Part shown: piece by piece, positions 6,952 to 13,494 of the stretch
How the letters are laid out: every line of letters starts with the position of its first letter
How positions within the stretch are numbered: the first letter of the stretch is position 1
Source: an uncultured Bacillaceae bacterium
Lineage (GTDB): Bacteria; Bacillota; Bacilli; Bacillales; Cytobacillaceae
NCBI GenBank assembly: GCA_937995745.1
Contig: CALKIU010000060.1
Span: 1-13,494 of the forward strand
Length of the DNA: 13,494 bases
Direction of reading: 5' to 3'
Position numbers and translations under genes: made by a program
Notes under the pieces: model-generated
What the model saw: only the letters and a program-made list of their open reading frames with translations
The model's database searches: none
What the model was told of the DNA's origin: nothing

Positions 6952-7009
6952 TTACAGACCGCGGTTGGGACACGGGGACAGGTTCGGCATCCCGCATTAC
7001 AGACCGCGG
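6952..7009. mobile_element. Short REP-like insertion flanked by 13-bp direct repeats
   Basis: TTACAGACCGCGG occurs exactly at 6952-6964 and 6997-7009. The 32 bases between (6965-6996) contain GGGACACGGGGACAGGTTC and end in a CATCCC that partly mirrors GGGAC. The right copy forms the last codons and stop of the minus-strand gene; the left copy lies just downstream. This is what an insertion with target duplication at the gene end would leave. A 45-bp local duplication is an alternative. The protein end is unchanged because the stop codon lies inside the repeat. Confidence 0.6.
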
Positions 7010-7533
7010 AAGCTTGTAATACCGAATGTTTGGTGATAAGCATAGCCGTTGAAGTAGATGTCCAGGTCGTGGAAGTACCTGTGCAGGTCGCGCATCGCCC
7101 GCCTATCGTCTTGTTGGGTGACTGTTTCAGCGAGCGTTTTGATAGCGTCAAGGTCGCGTTTCATGTTTTTGTCCTCTGTTTCGGTATGTTCAAGGACCTC
7201 AAGGATGAGCCGGGCTTTTTCCACTTGTCTGGAGTAATCGGCGGTTTCCAGACGGCCCCAGCAAAGAGTGTTATTGTAAAATTCGTGCAGGTCGGCGATG
7301 AAGTGGTGTCCGCTTCTAAACGGGACGTCATCGCTTGTAAACACGATTATCGATTCCGGTACGGGATCGTTGACTACTTCTTTTAATATGTCGTCATCTG
7401 TGGAACTTGATGTTTGTTTCGGTTCTTTGTTCAATCCTCCGTTGGCCGCGTCCATCAGCATCCAGCCGATCCAAAAGGCAATGGCGCCAATGATTAAGAC
7501 CAACGGAATGATCCAAAGCAGTTTTTTCACCAT
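6997..7533 (-). CDS. Membrane-anchored extracytoplasmic protein of unknown function (178 aa)
   Basis: The protein starts MVKKLLWIIPLVLIIGAIAF. Residues 5-27 form one hydrophobic span, either an uncleaved anchor or a signal sequence. A short Ser/Thr/Asp spacer (40-48) is followed by a soluble part of about 130 residues, mostly helical by eye. Notable motifs are DLHEFYNNTLCWG (81-93, with the only Cys, 91) and DLHRYFHDLDIYFNG (149-163). AGGGG lies 4 bases before ATG 7533; the next codon, GTG 7530, has better spacing (7) and could be the true start. An extended -10 lies upstream and an intrinsic terminator downstream, so it is a single-gene unit. It converges on the autolysin gene. The layout loosely recalls Bacillus DUF6241 proteins, but I cannot confirm that and assign no function. 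A REP-like element has inserted at its stop codon. Confidence 0.82.
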   Translation of the reverse strand: MVKKLLWIIPLVLIIGAIAFWIGWMLMDAANGGLNKEPKQTSSSTDDDILKEVVNDPVPESIIVFTSDDVPFRSGHHFIADLHEFYNNTLCWGRLETADYSRQVEKARLILEVLEHTETEDKNMKRDLDAIKTLAETVTQQDDRRAMRDLHRYFHDLDIYFNGYAYHQTFGITSFRGL

Positions 7534-7574
7534 ACCACCCCTAGCAAAATACCTCTAAAAATTCATTAACTAAT

Positions 7575-7583
7575 ATTGTAGCA
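7575..7583 (-). promoter_or_regulatory. Extended -10 promoter of the minus-strand gene
   Basis: The minus strand reads TGCTACAAT (7583-7575), an extended -10 (TGn plus TACAAT, 5/6). No good -35 is seen, which extended -10 promoters tolerate. Transcription would start near 7568, about 35 bases before the start codon. Confidence 0.55.
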
Positions 7584-7834
7584 AGAAATCGGCGGCGGTT
7601 GCGGAAAATCTTAAAAAATACGACAAAGTTTGCAGGATTTTGTAAAAAAGAGCCAATTGCCCGGGGAAAAGGACTTTTGAAATAGGGGAAGTGGTGGTAA
7701 AGGGCGGTTGGACGATTTTCGGTAATAAGGTCACATTGAATCCCAAGAATGCGGTAATTTCTATTGCAAATCCCGGACATGCGGGCGGTTGTTGTTCTGC
7801 GAAACACGGCTTTTGTCCGAGCCACGGCCTGGGA
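7584..7834. other. Intergenic region, no gene recognised
   Basis: Reading frames exist on both strands but none has a ribosome binding site or protein-like composition. I see no RNA gene. It separates the divergent 7533 gene and ywqBA operon. Confidence 0.5.
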
Positions 7835-7908
7835 TAAGTAGATATTCGGGGAAACCCGGCCATATCAGGATTGAGGTAAGTAGATATTCGGGGAAACCTG
7901 GCCATATC
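7835..7908. repeat. Two tandem copies of a 32-bp hairpin repeat
   Basis: Copies at 7835-7866 and 7877-7908 begin TAAGTAGATATTCGGGG and end GGCCATATC, differing at one base; the period is 42 bp. Each folds as GATAT..ATATC outside CGGG-GAAA-CCCG. The second copy has CCTG, which keeps pairing through a G-U. A diverged third copy may lie near 7961-7985 (CTATCGGCCCGGGTCATATC). This is a REP-like palindromic repeat; the frame it leaves open (SRYSGKPGHIR twice) is probably a by-product. Confidence 0.75.
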
Positions 7909-8064
7909 CGGCTGAAAAAATTGTGCCTACGGATGCGTGAATGTTTGCCTCGGTTCCATATTTCTATCGGCCCGGGTCATATCGGCGGGGCAAGTTTCCG
8001 TCTATCATTTTCGTCTTCCGGAACGAGGATTCTTCCCCCGCTCCCTTGACCGCCAATTTTCCTG

Positions 8065-8070
8065 TATAAT
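8065..8070 (+). promoter_or_regulatory. Possible -10 element for the ywqBA leader
   Basis: A perfect TATAAT lies at 8065-8070. TTGACC (8046-8051) is only 13 bases upstream, too close for a standard -35, so the promoter is uncertain. It is the best candidate upstream of the SWIM/SNF2 operon and would give a leader of about 450 bases. Confidence 0.35.
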
Positions 8071-8107
8071 TAAAGGATAATCGTTTTGATAGTCAAAATA
8101 TTTAAAA

Positions 8108-8198
8108 GACGTGGATCACGTCCGGTTCTGCAGGAAATATGTTTTTCGTGAACGCAATCTGTTTGACATAGATAATGGAACGGCCGTGGCCACGGCCG
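8108..8198 (+). other. Two palindromes in the ywqBA leader
   Basis: GACGTG-GAT-CACGTC (8108-8122) is a perfect 6-bp stem. CGGCCGTGGCCACGGCCG (8181-8198) is a perfect 18-bp palindrome, which folds as RNA or could bind a dimeric protein. A further hairpin, GCTCCG-AATGTG-CGGAGC, lies at 8410-8427. Confidence 0.65.
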
Positions 8199-8212
8199 CT
8201 CCGCTTTCATCT

Positions 8213-8264
8213 CACACCCGGGTTTCCGGCAAGCGGCCGGAATCGGTCCGGGTTGTGCTTTTTT
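8213..8264 (+). terminator. Terminator-like two-tier hairpin in the ywqBA leader
   Basis: CACACCCGG (8213-8221) pairs with CCGGGTTGTG (8248-8257) with one bulged T. An inner stem TTCCGG/CCGGAA (about 8224-8241) lies inside. One C and six Ts (8259-8264) follow. No plus-strand gene lies upstream, so it either ends a short RNA begun near 8075 or acts as an attenuator for the operon starting at 8527. Confidence 0.65.
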
Positions 8265-8513
8265 CCAGAAAAAAACTTCCCGTGTGCGCCGGAACATACA
8301 CAAAAACCCGCGAAAAGCGGAATGAACGGAAAAGTCCGTGCGCAGAAAAACGACGGTAAATCTTCGTACGTCGATACGAACGAAAAAACGCCAAGACGGC
8401 GAAGGGGACGCTCCGAATGTGCGGAGCAAAACAGACGAAAATACCTCGCGCACACCGAAACGAACAATCCCTCCCGCATGCGGCGGAACGATCCCAACAC
8501 CGCGAGGCGAAAC

Positions 8514-8520
8514 GGAGGTG
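8514..8520 (+). promoter_or_regulatory. Ribosome binding site that fixes the TTG start of the SWIM gene
   Basis: GGAGGTG lies 8 bases (counted from GGAGG) before TTG 8527. The in-frame GTG at 8518 overlaps it and so cannot be the start. The open frame back to 8338 encodes a basic, low-complexity stretch without a ribosome binding site. Confidence 0.8.
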
Positions 8521-8526
8521 AGCCCA

Positions 8527-10137
8527 TTGACGCTGATTCCCGAGTATTACCAATCTTTAATCCGCGCGGCGGCCGACGATTTGCGGTCGCTCCTCTGGCC
8601 GGAAAACCAGGACGACGCGAAAACGGTCCAAAAGGGGCTGATTTTATACCGGCAGGGACTGGTGACAAACACCCGTCTCGAAAAAGACGCGGCGACGGCC
8701 GTCGTCCATGATGTCGTGCCGGTCCACATCAAACTGGACTTGCATTTTTTCAAAAAGAGCACCTGCTCCTGCCCGGCGAAAGGGATCTGCCGCCACCAAC
8801 TGGCCGCTTTTTTCCACATCTACAGCAAAGTGGACAGCGTGAGCGACTGGATGGAACAATGGCGCCTCCCGCTCCGGACCAACGGGCTGCCGAACATTCC
8901 CGGCCTCAAGCGGGCGAAAGATTTGCTCAAACAGAAGGAACCGCAGCCCGATTATGACCGCTGGGTGGCCAATTGTATCGACGCCTTTCATGAGGTGATG
9001 CCCCGGGAGGAAACGGTCCCGGCCTCTGAAGTATATGCTTATTTCCATGTATATTACCGGAAAATCAAGACCGGCGCCCCGGTTGCGCGGGAATGGCGGA
9101 CCTTGTATTTCCTGATTGCCGCCTTGCACTCGCTTCATCTTCTCCTCCTCTATTCCGGGGAGATGAACCATAGCGAGGACGAAGTGGGCCGCTATTACGG
9201 GCCGGCACTTTCCTCCTTGCTCGACGAAGCGAAGGAAGCGGCCGGCATTCTCAGCATTCATTCCGTCCCTTTTGCCTTTGATCCTTTCCTTGAAAAACTG
9301 CGGGCCGACGCCTCTTTTCTCCTTGACGACGAATTGGGGCAGCGGAAAACGCGGCTGGAGCTTTACATGTTTTTGTGGACGAAGCTTTTTAAAAAAGAAG
9401 CCTGGCGGCAAGAGGAACTGCAAAACATATCCGCGCGGCCGGAGAGTCCCTCCCTGCTCGCGGCGGCCGCGTTTCAGCACGTCATGCTGAAGGAAGACGG
9501 ACAGGCTTTGAAAGTGCTCGCCAAACTCGGAAAAGAGAGCGCCGCGTTGCTGCCGGACTGGTTTGAGGAGTGGTCGGCGCACAAAGAATGGGAACGGATC
9601 GGACCGTTTGCCCGGCACTTTGCGGGGGTATTTGGCCCCTTTTTACAAACTCTGGGAAGTGACGGGGAGCGGAAGGCATTTATGGAAAAAAGCTTCGCCG
9701 CGCTGGACGGGTATTTTTCCGGCGGGAAAAGCGGCGGCTTGTACGAACAGCTGCTGATGCAGGCTTTGCCGTATAGTTATGAGAAATATGAGGAGTTTTT
9801 GTTCGGGATGAAGGAGTATGAAAAGTGGGCCGATTTGCATATTTACATGGGCGCCGATTTGGACTCGCTCCCTGCCGGCCGGCTGGAGTTTTTGGAGCGG
9901 GAGAATCCGGCGGCGCTTCTGCCCCTTTATCATCAGGCGGTGCAGAAGCATATCGCGGTCAAAAACCGGGCCAATTACCGGGAGGCGGTCGGGGTGTTGA
10001 AACAGTTGCGCGGTTTGTACAGGGAGCTGCGGCGGGAAAGCGACTGGCGCGAATTTTTTGGGCGGCTGGCGGAAGAGACGAAACGACTGCGCGCTTTTCA
10101 AGAGGAATGCGAAAGAGGGGGGCTGTTCCATGCTTAG
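8527..10137 (+). CDS. ywqB: SWIM zinc-finger protein, YwqB-like, partner of SNF2 helicase
   Basis: The TTG start gives 536 residues beginning (M)TLIPEYYQS. The SWIM zinc motif CxCx5CxH lies at residues 80-90 (CSCPAKGICRH), with the four ligands C80, C82, C88 and H90 all present. SWIM domains bind DNA or protein partners (family knowledge). The remaining 440 residues are helical and rich in Leu/Glu/Lys, with no catalytic motif I can name. Its TAG stop (10135-10137) overlaps the helicase start by 8 bases, so the two are co-transcribed and probably translationally coupled. SWIM proteins are often encoded next to bacterial SNF2 ATPases, and this pair matches B. subtilis YwqB/YwqA as I recall it. 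Probable role: nucleic-acid or substrate adaptor for the helicase, in the cytoplasm. The exact function is unknown to me. Confidence 0.9.
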   Translation: MTLIPEYYQSLIRAAADDLRSLLWPENQDDAKTVQKGLILYRQGLVTNTRLEKDAATAVVHDVVPVHIKLDLHFFKKSTCSCPAKGICRHQLAAFFHIYSKVDSVSDWMEQWRLPLRTNGLPNIPGLKRAKDLLKQKEPQPDYDRWVANCIDAFHEVMPREETVPASEVYAYFHVYYRKIKTGAPVAREWRTLYFLIAALHSLHLLLLYSGEMNHSEDEVGRYYGPALSSLLDEAKEAAGILSIHSVPFAFDPFLEKLRADASFLLDDELGQRKTRLELYMFLWTKLFKKEAWRQEELQNISARPESPSLLAAAAFQHVMLKEDGQALKVLAKLGKESAALLPDWFEEWSAHKEWERIGPFARHFAGVFGPFLQTLGSDGERKAFMEKSFAALDGYFSGGKSGGLYEQLLMQALPYSYEKYEEFLFGMKEYEKWADLHIYMGADLDSLPAGRLEFLERENPAALLPLYHQAVQKHIAVKNRANYREAVGVLKQLRGLYRELRRESDWREFFGRLAEETKRLRAFQEECERGGLFHA

Positions 10138-13100
10138 AACGATCAAAATTCAGATTAGGATGGTGACGGAAGATGGCGGGATGTTTGGCGCGAGCAGTAC
10201 GGCGGATGGGGGATGGCCCGGGGCTGAGGCGGCGGGCGGAGCATCCATCGCCGACCGCACCGGCACTGAACCGGCGGACGGAGCACCCCTCTCCGCCGAC
10301 ATCGGACCTGAACTATCGAACCGAACTTTCCTCACCCCCCGCCGTGACCCGGAAGACATCCGCTTTCTCATCACCGCCGAGACGGCAGACGGCGACCCCA
10401 TCCCGCCGCGCCACTGGAAAAACCTCCTCTTCTCCCGCCATGAGGAAACCTTTTACGGCGCCTTTGTCCGGGAGAAGAACGGCGGCCTCCTCATCGACGG
10501 CTGGGAGCTCGCCACCCTCCTCGCCAAAGAAAGCTTCAACCGCCTTGTCCGGTGGGACTGGGACGAGACGGCGCAAATCTGCGTGGCCGCGGCGGACGCC
10601 ATTTACGAGGCCGTCACCGGAAAAGAGTGGCTCCCCGATTTTGACGCCCTCGCGAACGGCATGTTCCGCTGGCAGCTTCCCGTGAGCGTCACCTCCGAAT
10701 TCCCGCCCGCCTTTTGGGAGCAGACAGCCGGCGGCCTGTCCGCGCAACAATTTCTCACGCACTGGTACAACGGCGCCCTGGCCGCTTTTTTCCAAAAACA
10801 TGAAGAATGGCGGGAGCGGCTCGGGAAGCGTCTGGAAGTTTTGCGGAACCGCGGAATTTCGGGGCGGACGTTGGCGGCGTATTTTGACGGCGAGACGTGG
10901 CGCAGGTGGCTCGGGCTGGAGGACGGCGCGCCGTTTACGGTCGGGCTGCGGCTGGAGGAACCGGCGGAGGCGTATGCCCCGTGGGATTTGGCGGTGTTTT
11001 TGCGGGGGAAAAAGGAGCCAAACCTCTTGGTGGACGTCTCCGATGAGGGGAATCTGCCGGGCCCGTGGAAGCGCTGGCTGGGTGAGGCGGCGAAGGAGGC
11101 GGAGCGCTGGGTAAGGCTGTTCCCGTGGTTGGACGGGATGGCGCGGGATGAAGCACCCCGAACCGAGGCTGGCGCCCGGGGTGGAGTGCCTGACGCAGAG
11201 GCTGGTGTTCCTGCCACCGGGGACGGCGGCTGCACATCCGTAACCCAAAGGCTGGCGCGAAAAAACCTGGGGCTCGCGCGGCACCTCACCGAAGACGAGG
11301 CCTGGCTGTTTTTAACCGAAGCGAGCGAAGTTTTGCTGGCGCTGGGAGTGGAAATTTTGCTGCCGGCATGGTGGCAGGCGTTGACAGAGGCCCGCTTCAA
11401 GGTAAAAGCACAATTGAAGGGTGCGCCCCGGCCGAGCCGGAGCTTTTTCGGCCTCGATGCCCTCGTCGATTTCGACTGGCGGTTTGCGATGAACGGCGTG
11501 GAGCTGACCGAGGAGGAATTTTACCGCCTCGTTGAGGAAAAGCGGCGCCTTGTGTACATCCGGGGGCAATGGATTAAACTCGACCCGGAATTCGTCCGCC
11601 AAATTCAACGGTTCATGAAAAAGGCGGAGAAAGAGGGGCTGCACATCCGCGATGTCATGGAGCAGGAACTGCTTGGCAAAGGCGCCGATCGTCCCGGAAC
11701 GGATGATGCCGCTGCCGGGGATGCGGACGGAAAACTTGCGGCGGAAACGGATGAACGCTCGGCAGGGGCAGCGGTTCACGCCGCCGCTGACGGCAGGTTC
11801 GCCGCAGCTGGCGCGGATGCTTCGCAGGCCGACTTTGAAACGGATGGCCGGGAAATGTTCCGCATCCAAATCGAACTCAACCGGCACTGGCGGAAAATGC
11901 TCACCGAACTCCGCAACATAAAAGCCATTCCGGACGTGCCCGTTCCGGCGGGATTCCGCGGCCGGCTGCGCCCCTATCAAAAACAAGGCATGAACTGGCT
12001 CCTGTTCCTGCGCCAATACGGCTTCGGGGCCATCCTGGCCGATGACATGGGCCTCGGAAAAACGGTCCAGCTCATCGCTTACCTGCTCGCCGTGAAAGAG
12101 CAAGAAGGCGACCTACCCGGGCATGATGCGGCCGAAATCGGCACAACCGCAACGGCTGGAGCAACCGGACCAAACGGCCGCCACCCCGTACCCCGTGCGG
12201 CCGGCCCCGCGCTCATCATTTGCCCGACATCCGTCCTCGGCAACTGGCAAAAAGAACTGGAGCGCTTCGCCCCCGGCTTGCGCGTCTACCTTCATTTCGG
12301 CCCCGACCGCCCGAAAGAGGAGGCTTTTTTTGAAAAAATAAGGACAACGGACGTCGTGATCACTTCATACGGCCATGCCCAGCTGGACTTCCCGTTCCTC
12401 AGCCAAGTGGAGTGGGACACGATTGCGATCGATGAGGCGCAAAATATTAAAAACAGCCACACGAAGCAGTCGCGGGCGGTGCGGAAATTGCGCGGACGGC
12501 ACCATATCGCCATGACGGGGACGCCGATGGAAAACCGTCTGACCGAGTTGTGGACGATTTTTGATTTTACGAACCGGGGCTATCTCGGCAGTTTGAGGCA
12601 GTTTCAACGGCGGTTTGCGGCGCCGATTGAGAAGGGCGGCGACAAGGAAAAGATTCGCGAGCTGCAGGCGTTGATTCGCCCGTTCCTTTTGCGGCGCACG
12701 AAGCAGGATGAAGAGGTGGCGCTGAATCTTCCGGAAAAGCTGGAGCAAAAGGAATATTGTCCGCTTACGGCCGAGCAGGCGGCGCTGTATGAGCAGTTGG
12801 TCGCCGATTCGCTTGCGGAGGTGGAGCGCCTGACCGGGATGGAGCGGCGCGGCTTGATTTTGCAGCTTTTGAACCGGCTGAAGCAGTTGTGCGATCATCC
12901 GGCCCTCTATTTGAAAGAGGAGCGGCCGCGGCGCCTTTTGGAGCGGTCGGTGAAACTGGAGAAGCTGGTGGAAATGATCGAGGCCGCGCTGGAACAACAG
13001 GAAAGCTGCCTTATTTTTACCCAATATATCGGAATGGGGGAGATCATCCGCCGGGTGCTGCGCGATACATTTGGCATGGACGTGCCGTTTTTGAACGGAA

Positions 13101-13462
13101 GCGTCGGCAAGCGGGAGCGCGATGCGATGATTGCGCGCTTTCAGGCGCGGGAATTTCCGGTGTTTCTGTTGTCGCTGAAGGCGGGCGGCACCGGGTTGAA
13201 TTTGACGGCCGCCAACCATGTCATTCATTATGACCGCTGGTGGAATCCAGCCGTGGAAAACCAGGCCACCGACCGGGCGTACCGCATCGGGCAGAAACGG
13301 TTCGTCCACGTGCATAAACTCATTTGCGCCGGCACCCTGGAAGAAAAAATCGACACCGTCCTCGAACAAAAACAAACCCTAAACGACGAAATCATCCAAA
13401 CCGACCACTGGATCACAGAACTCACCAACCCACAACTCAAACAACTAATCAAACTCAACTAA
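10130..13462 (+). CDS. ywqA: SNF2-family ATPase/helicase, YwqA-like
   Basis: ATG 10130 is preceded by GAGGGGGG with 7-base spacing, inside the end of the SWIM gene. The product has 1110 residues. The N-terminal half includes the accessory region typical of bacterial SNF2 proteins (about 375-515, DUF3670-like). The SNF2 ATPase core follows: RPYQ near 614, Walker A DDMGLGKT (638-645, Lys644), motif Ia near 694, DEAQ box (768-771), MTGTPMEN near 795, CLIFTQY near 960, LKAGGTGLNLT near 1015, and motif VI QATDRAYRIGQ (1045-1055). All motifs are intact. It should use ATP to move along DNA and remodel nucleoprotein; strand separation is uncertain for the family. Four low-complexity Ala/Gly/Asp/Pro insertions (about 20-66, 338-372, 516-574, 657-693) make it longer than B. 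subtilis YwqA (about 920 residues from memory). Codon choice switches in blocks along the gene. Confidence 0.93.
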   Translation: MLRTIKIQIRMVTEDGGMFGASSTADGGWPGAEAAGGASIADRTGTEPADGAPLSADIGPELSNRTFLTPRRDPEDIRFLITAETADGDPIPPRHWKNLLFSRHEETFYGAFVREKNGGLLIDGWELATLLAKESFNRLVRWDWDETAQICVAAADAIYEAVTGKEWLPDFDALANGMFRWQLPVSVTSEFPPAFWEQTAGGLSAQQFLTHWYNGALAAFFQKHEEWRERLGKRLEVLRNRGISGRTLAAYFDGETWRRWLGLEDGAPFTVGLRLEEPAEAYAPWDLAVFLRGKKEPNLLVDVSDEGNLPGPWKRWLGEAAKEAERWVRLFPWLDGMARDEAPRTEAGARGGVPDAEAGVPATGDGGCTSVTQRLARKNLGLARHLTEDEAWLFLTEASEVLLALGVEILLPAWWQALTEARFKVKAQLKGAPRPSRSFFGLDALVDFDWRFAMNGVELTEEEFYRLVEEKRRLVYIRGQWIKLDPEFVRQIQRFMKKAEKEGLHIRDVMEQELLGKGADRPGTDDAAAGDADGKLAAETDERSAGAAVHAAADGRFAAAGADASQADFETDGREMFRIQIELNRHWRKMLTELRNIKAIPDVPVPAGFRGRLRPYQKQGMNWLLFLRQYGFGAILADDMGLGKTVQLIAYLLAVKEQEGDLPGHDAAEIGTTATAGATGPNGRHPVPRAAGPALIICPTSVLGNWQKELERFAPGLRVYLHFGPDRPKEEAFFEKIRTTDVVITSYGHAQLDFPFLSQVEWDTIAIDEAQNIKNSHTKQSRAVRKLRGRHHIAMTGTPMENRLTELWTIFDFTNRGYLGSLRQFQRRFAAPIEKGGDKEKIRELQALIRPFLLRRTKQDEEVALNLPEKLEQKEYCPLTAEQAALYEQLVADSLAEVERLTGMERRGLILQLLNRLKQLCDHPALYLKEERPRRLLERSVKLEKLVEMIEAALEQQESCLIFTQYIGMGEIIRRVLRDTFGMDVPFLNGSVGKRERDAMIARFQAREFPVFLLSLKAGGTGLNLTAANHVIHYDRWWNPAVENQATDRAYRIGQKRFVHVHKLICAGTLEEKIDTVLEQKQTLNDEIIQTDHWITELTNPQLKQLIKLN
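10231..10314 (+). repeat. 42-bp in-frame tandem duplication in the helicase N-terminus
   Basis: Copies 10231-10272 and 10273-10314 both begin GGCGG(G/A)CGGAGCA and end CTGAAC plus one base. They encode two 14-residue units (AGGASIADRTGTEP, ADGAPLSADIGPEL) within the first low-complexity insertion. Confidence 0.7.
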
Positions 13463-13494
13463 CCCGGGACAGGGGGAAACCCGGGACAGGGGGA
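13461..13494. repeat. Two tandem 17-bp GGGACAGG repeats after the helicase stop
   Basis: AACCCGGGACAGGGGGA occurs at 13461-13477 and again at 13478-13494, exactly adjacent and up to the window edge. The first copy uses the last two bases of the TAA stop. It shares the GGGACA/GGGGA core of the elements at 6728 and 6965, so it is probably the start of another REP-like cluster continuing outside the window. Confidence 0.75.

Noticed and set aside
6840..6960. Minus-strand open stretch reading RFFEELLEEQGFLEKDLR beyond the stop of the 178-aa gene
   Set aside because: It looks protein-like but has no start of its own, runs through the intrinsic terminator hairpin and lies in a different frame from the gene; probably chance or old decay.
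6733..7386. Plus-strand 217-codon frame over the minus-strand gene
   Set aside because: It runs antisense to a gene with a membrane anchor, ribosome binding site, promoter and terminator, crosses that terminator, and has no protein family signature.
7789..8049. 86-codon frame with SRYSGKPGHIR repeats
   Set aside because: The repeat is explained by a palindromic DNA element and there is no start signal.
8046..8070. TTGACC plus TATAAT as a standard -35/-10 pair
   Set aside because: The spacer is only 13 bases; only the -10 is kept as a weak candidate.
8338..8526. 63-codon N-terminal extension of the SWIM protein
   Set aside because: No ribosome binding site at 8338 and a basic low-complexity translation; a strong GGAGG sits 8 bases before the TTG at 8527, where family-like sequence begins.
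8527..13462. Phage-defence system such as DISARM
   Set aside because: Only a SNF2 ATPase and a SWIM protein are present; no methylase, phospholipase D or DUF1998 partner is seen, and the pair resembles the housekeeping-type YwqA/YwqB.

Overview
The window looks like chromosomal DNA of a Gram-positive, spore-former-type Bacillaceae, possibly a moderate thermophile of the Caldibacillus/Geobacillus sort. Coding regions are moderately GC-rich and intergenic regions are AT-rich. Ribosome binding sites are strong (GGAGG, AGGGG), starts include TTG and probably GTG, and the proteins match Bacillus families: LytD-type autolysins and the YwqA/YwqB helicase pair.

Left third (1-5431, + strand): two tandem paralogous cell-wall hydrolases. 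The first is cut by the window edge (1-2445) and has at least six bacterial SH3 repeats, an NPGD-rich linker and a C-terminal glucosaminidase (GH73) domain. It ends at a clear intrinsic terminator. A 1 kb gap follows, holding a possible 47-residue single-span membrane protein (2867-3010) and a very AT-rich promoter region with TGTWAH hexamers resembling half-sites for the cell-wall regulator WalR. The second autolysin (3473-5431) is complete: signal peptide, Lys/Asn/Asp-rich linker, three SH3 repeats, glucosaminidase domain.

Middle (5432-8526): mostly non-coding and rich in repeats. It holds a 30-bp minisatellite (4 units), a cluster of three hairpins, an 81-bp imperfect duplication, a terminator, and an array of about twelve 49-52 bp units, each able to fold into a hairpin with conserved CTGAAGACA/TGTCYTCAG arms. 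REP-like GGGACA elements follow. One of these is flanked by 13-bp direct repeats that overlap the stop codon of the only gene here, a minus-strand 178-residue membrane-anchored protein of unknown function (6997-7533) with its own promoter and terminator. Further right come two tandem copies of another hairpin repeat, then a leader region ending in a terminator-like structure.

Right third (8527-13462, + strand): a two-gene operon whose genes overlap by 8 bases. It encodes a SWIM zinc-finger protein (YwqB-like) and a SNF2-family ATPase/helicase (YwqA-like). The helicase carries four low-complexity Ala/Gly/Asp-rich insertions and a patchwork of synonymous codon usage. The window ends in two 17-bp GGGACAGG repeats.

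The two autolysins probably act together in wall turnover. The SWIM/SNF2 pair probably works as one complex on nucleic acid, but its exact job is not known to me. The least explained structure is the hairpin array at 6113-6725.
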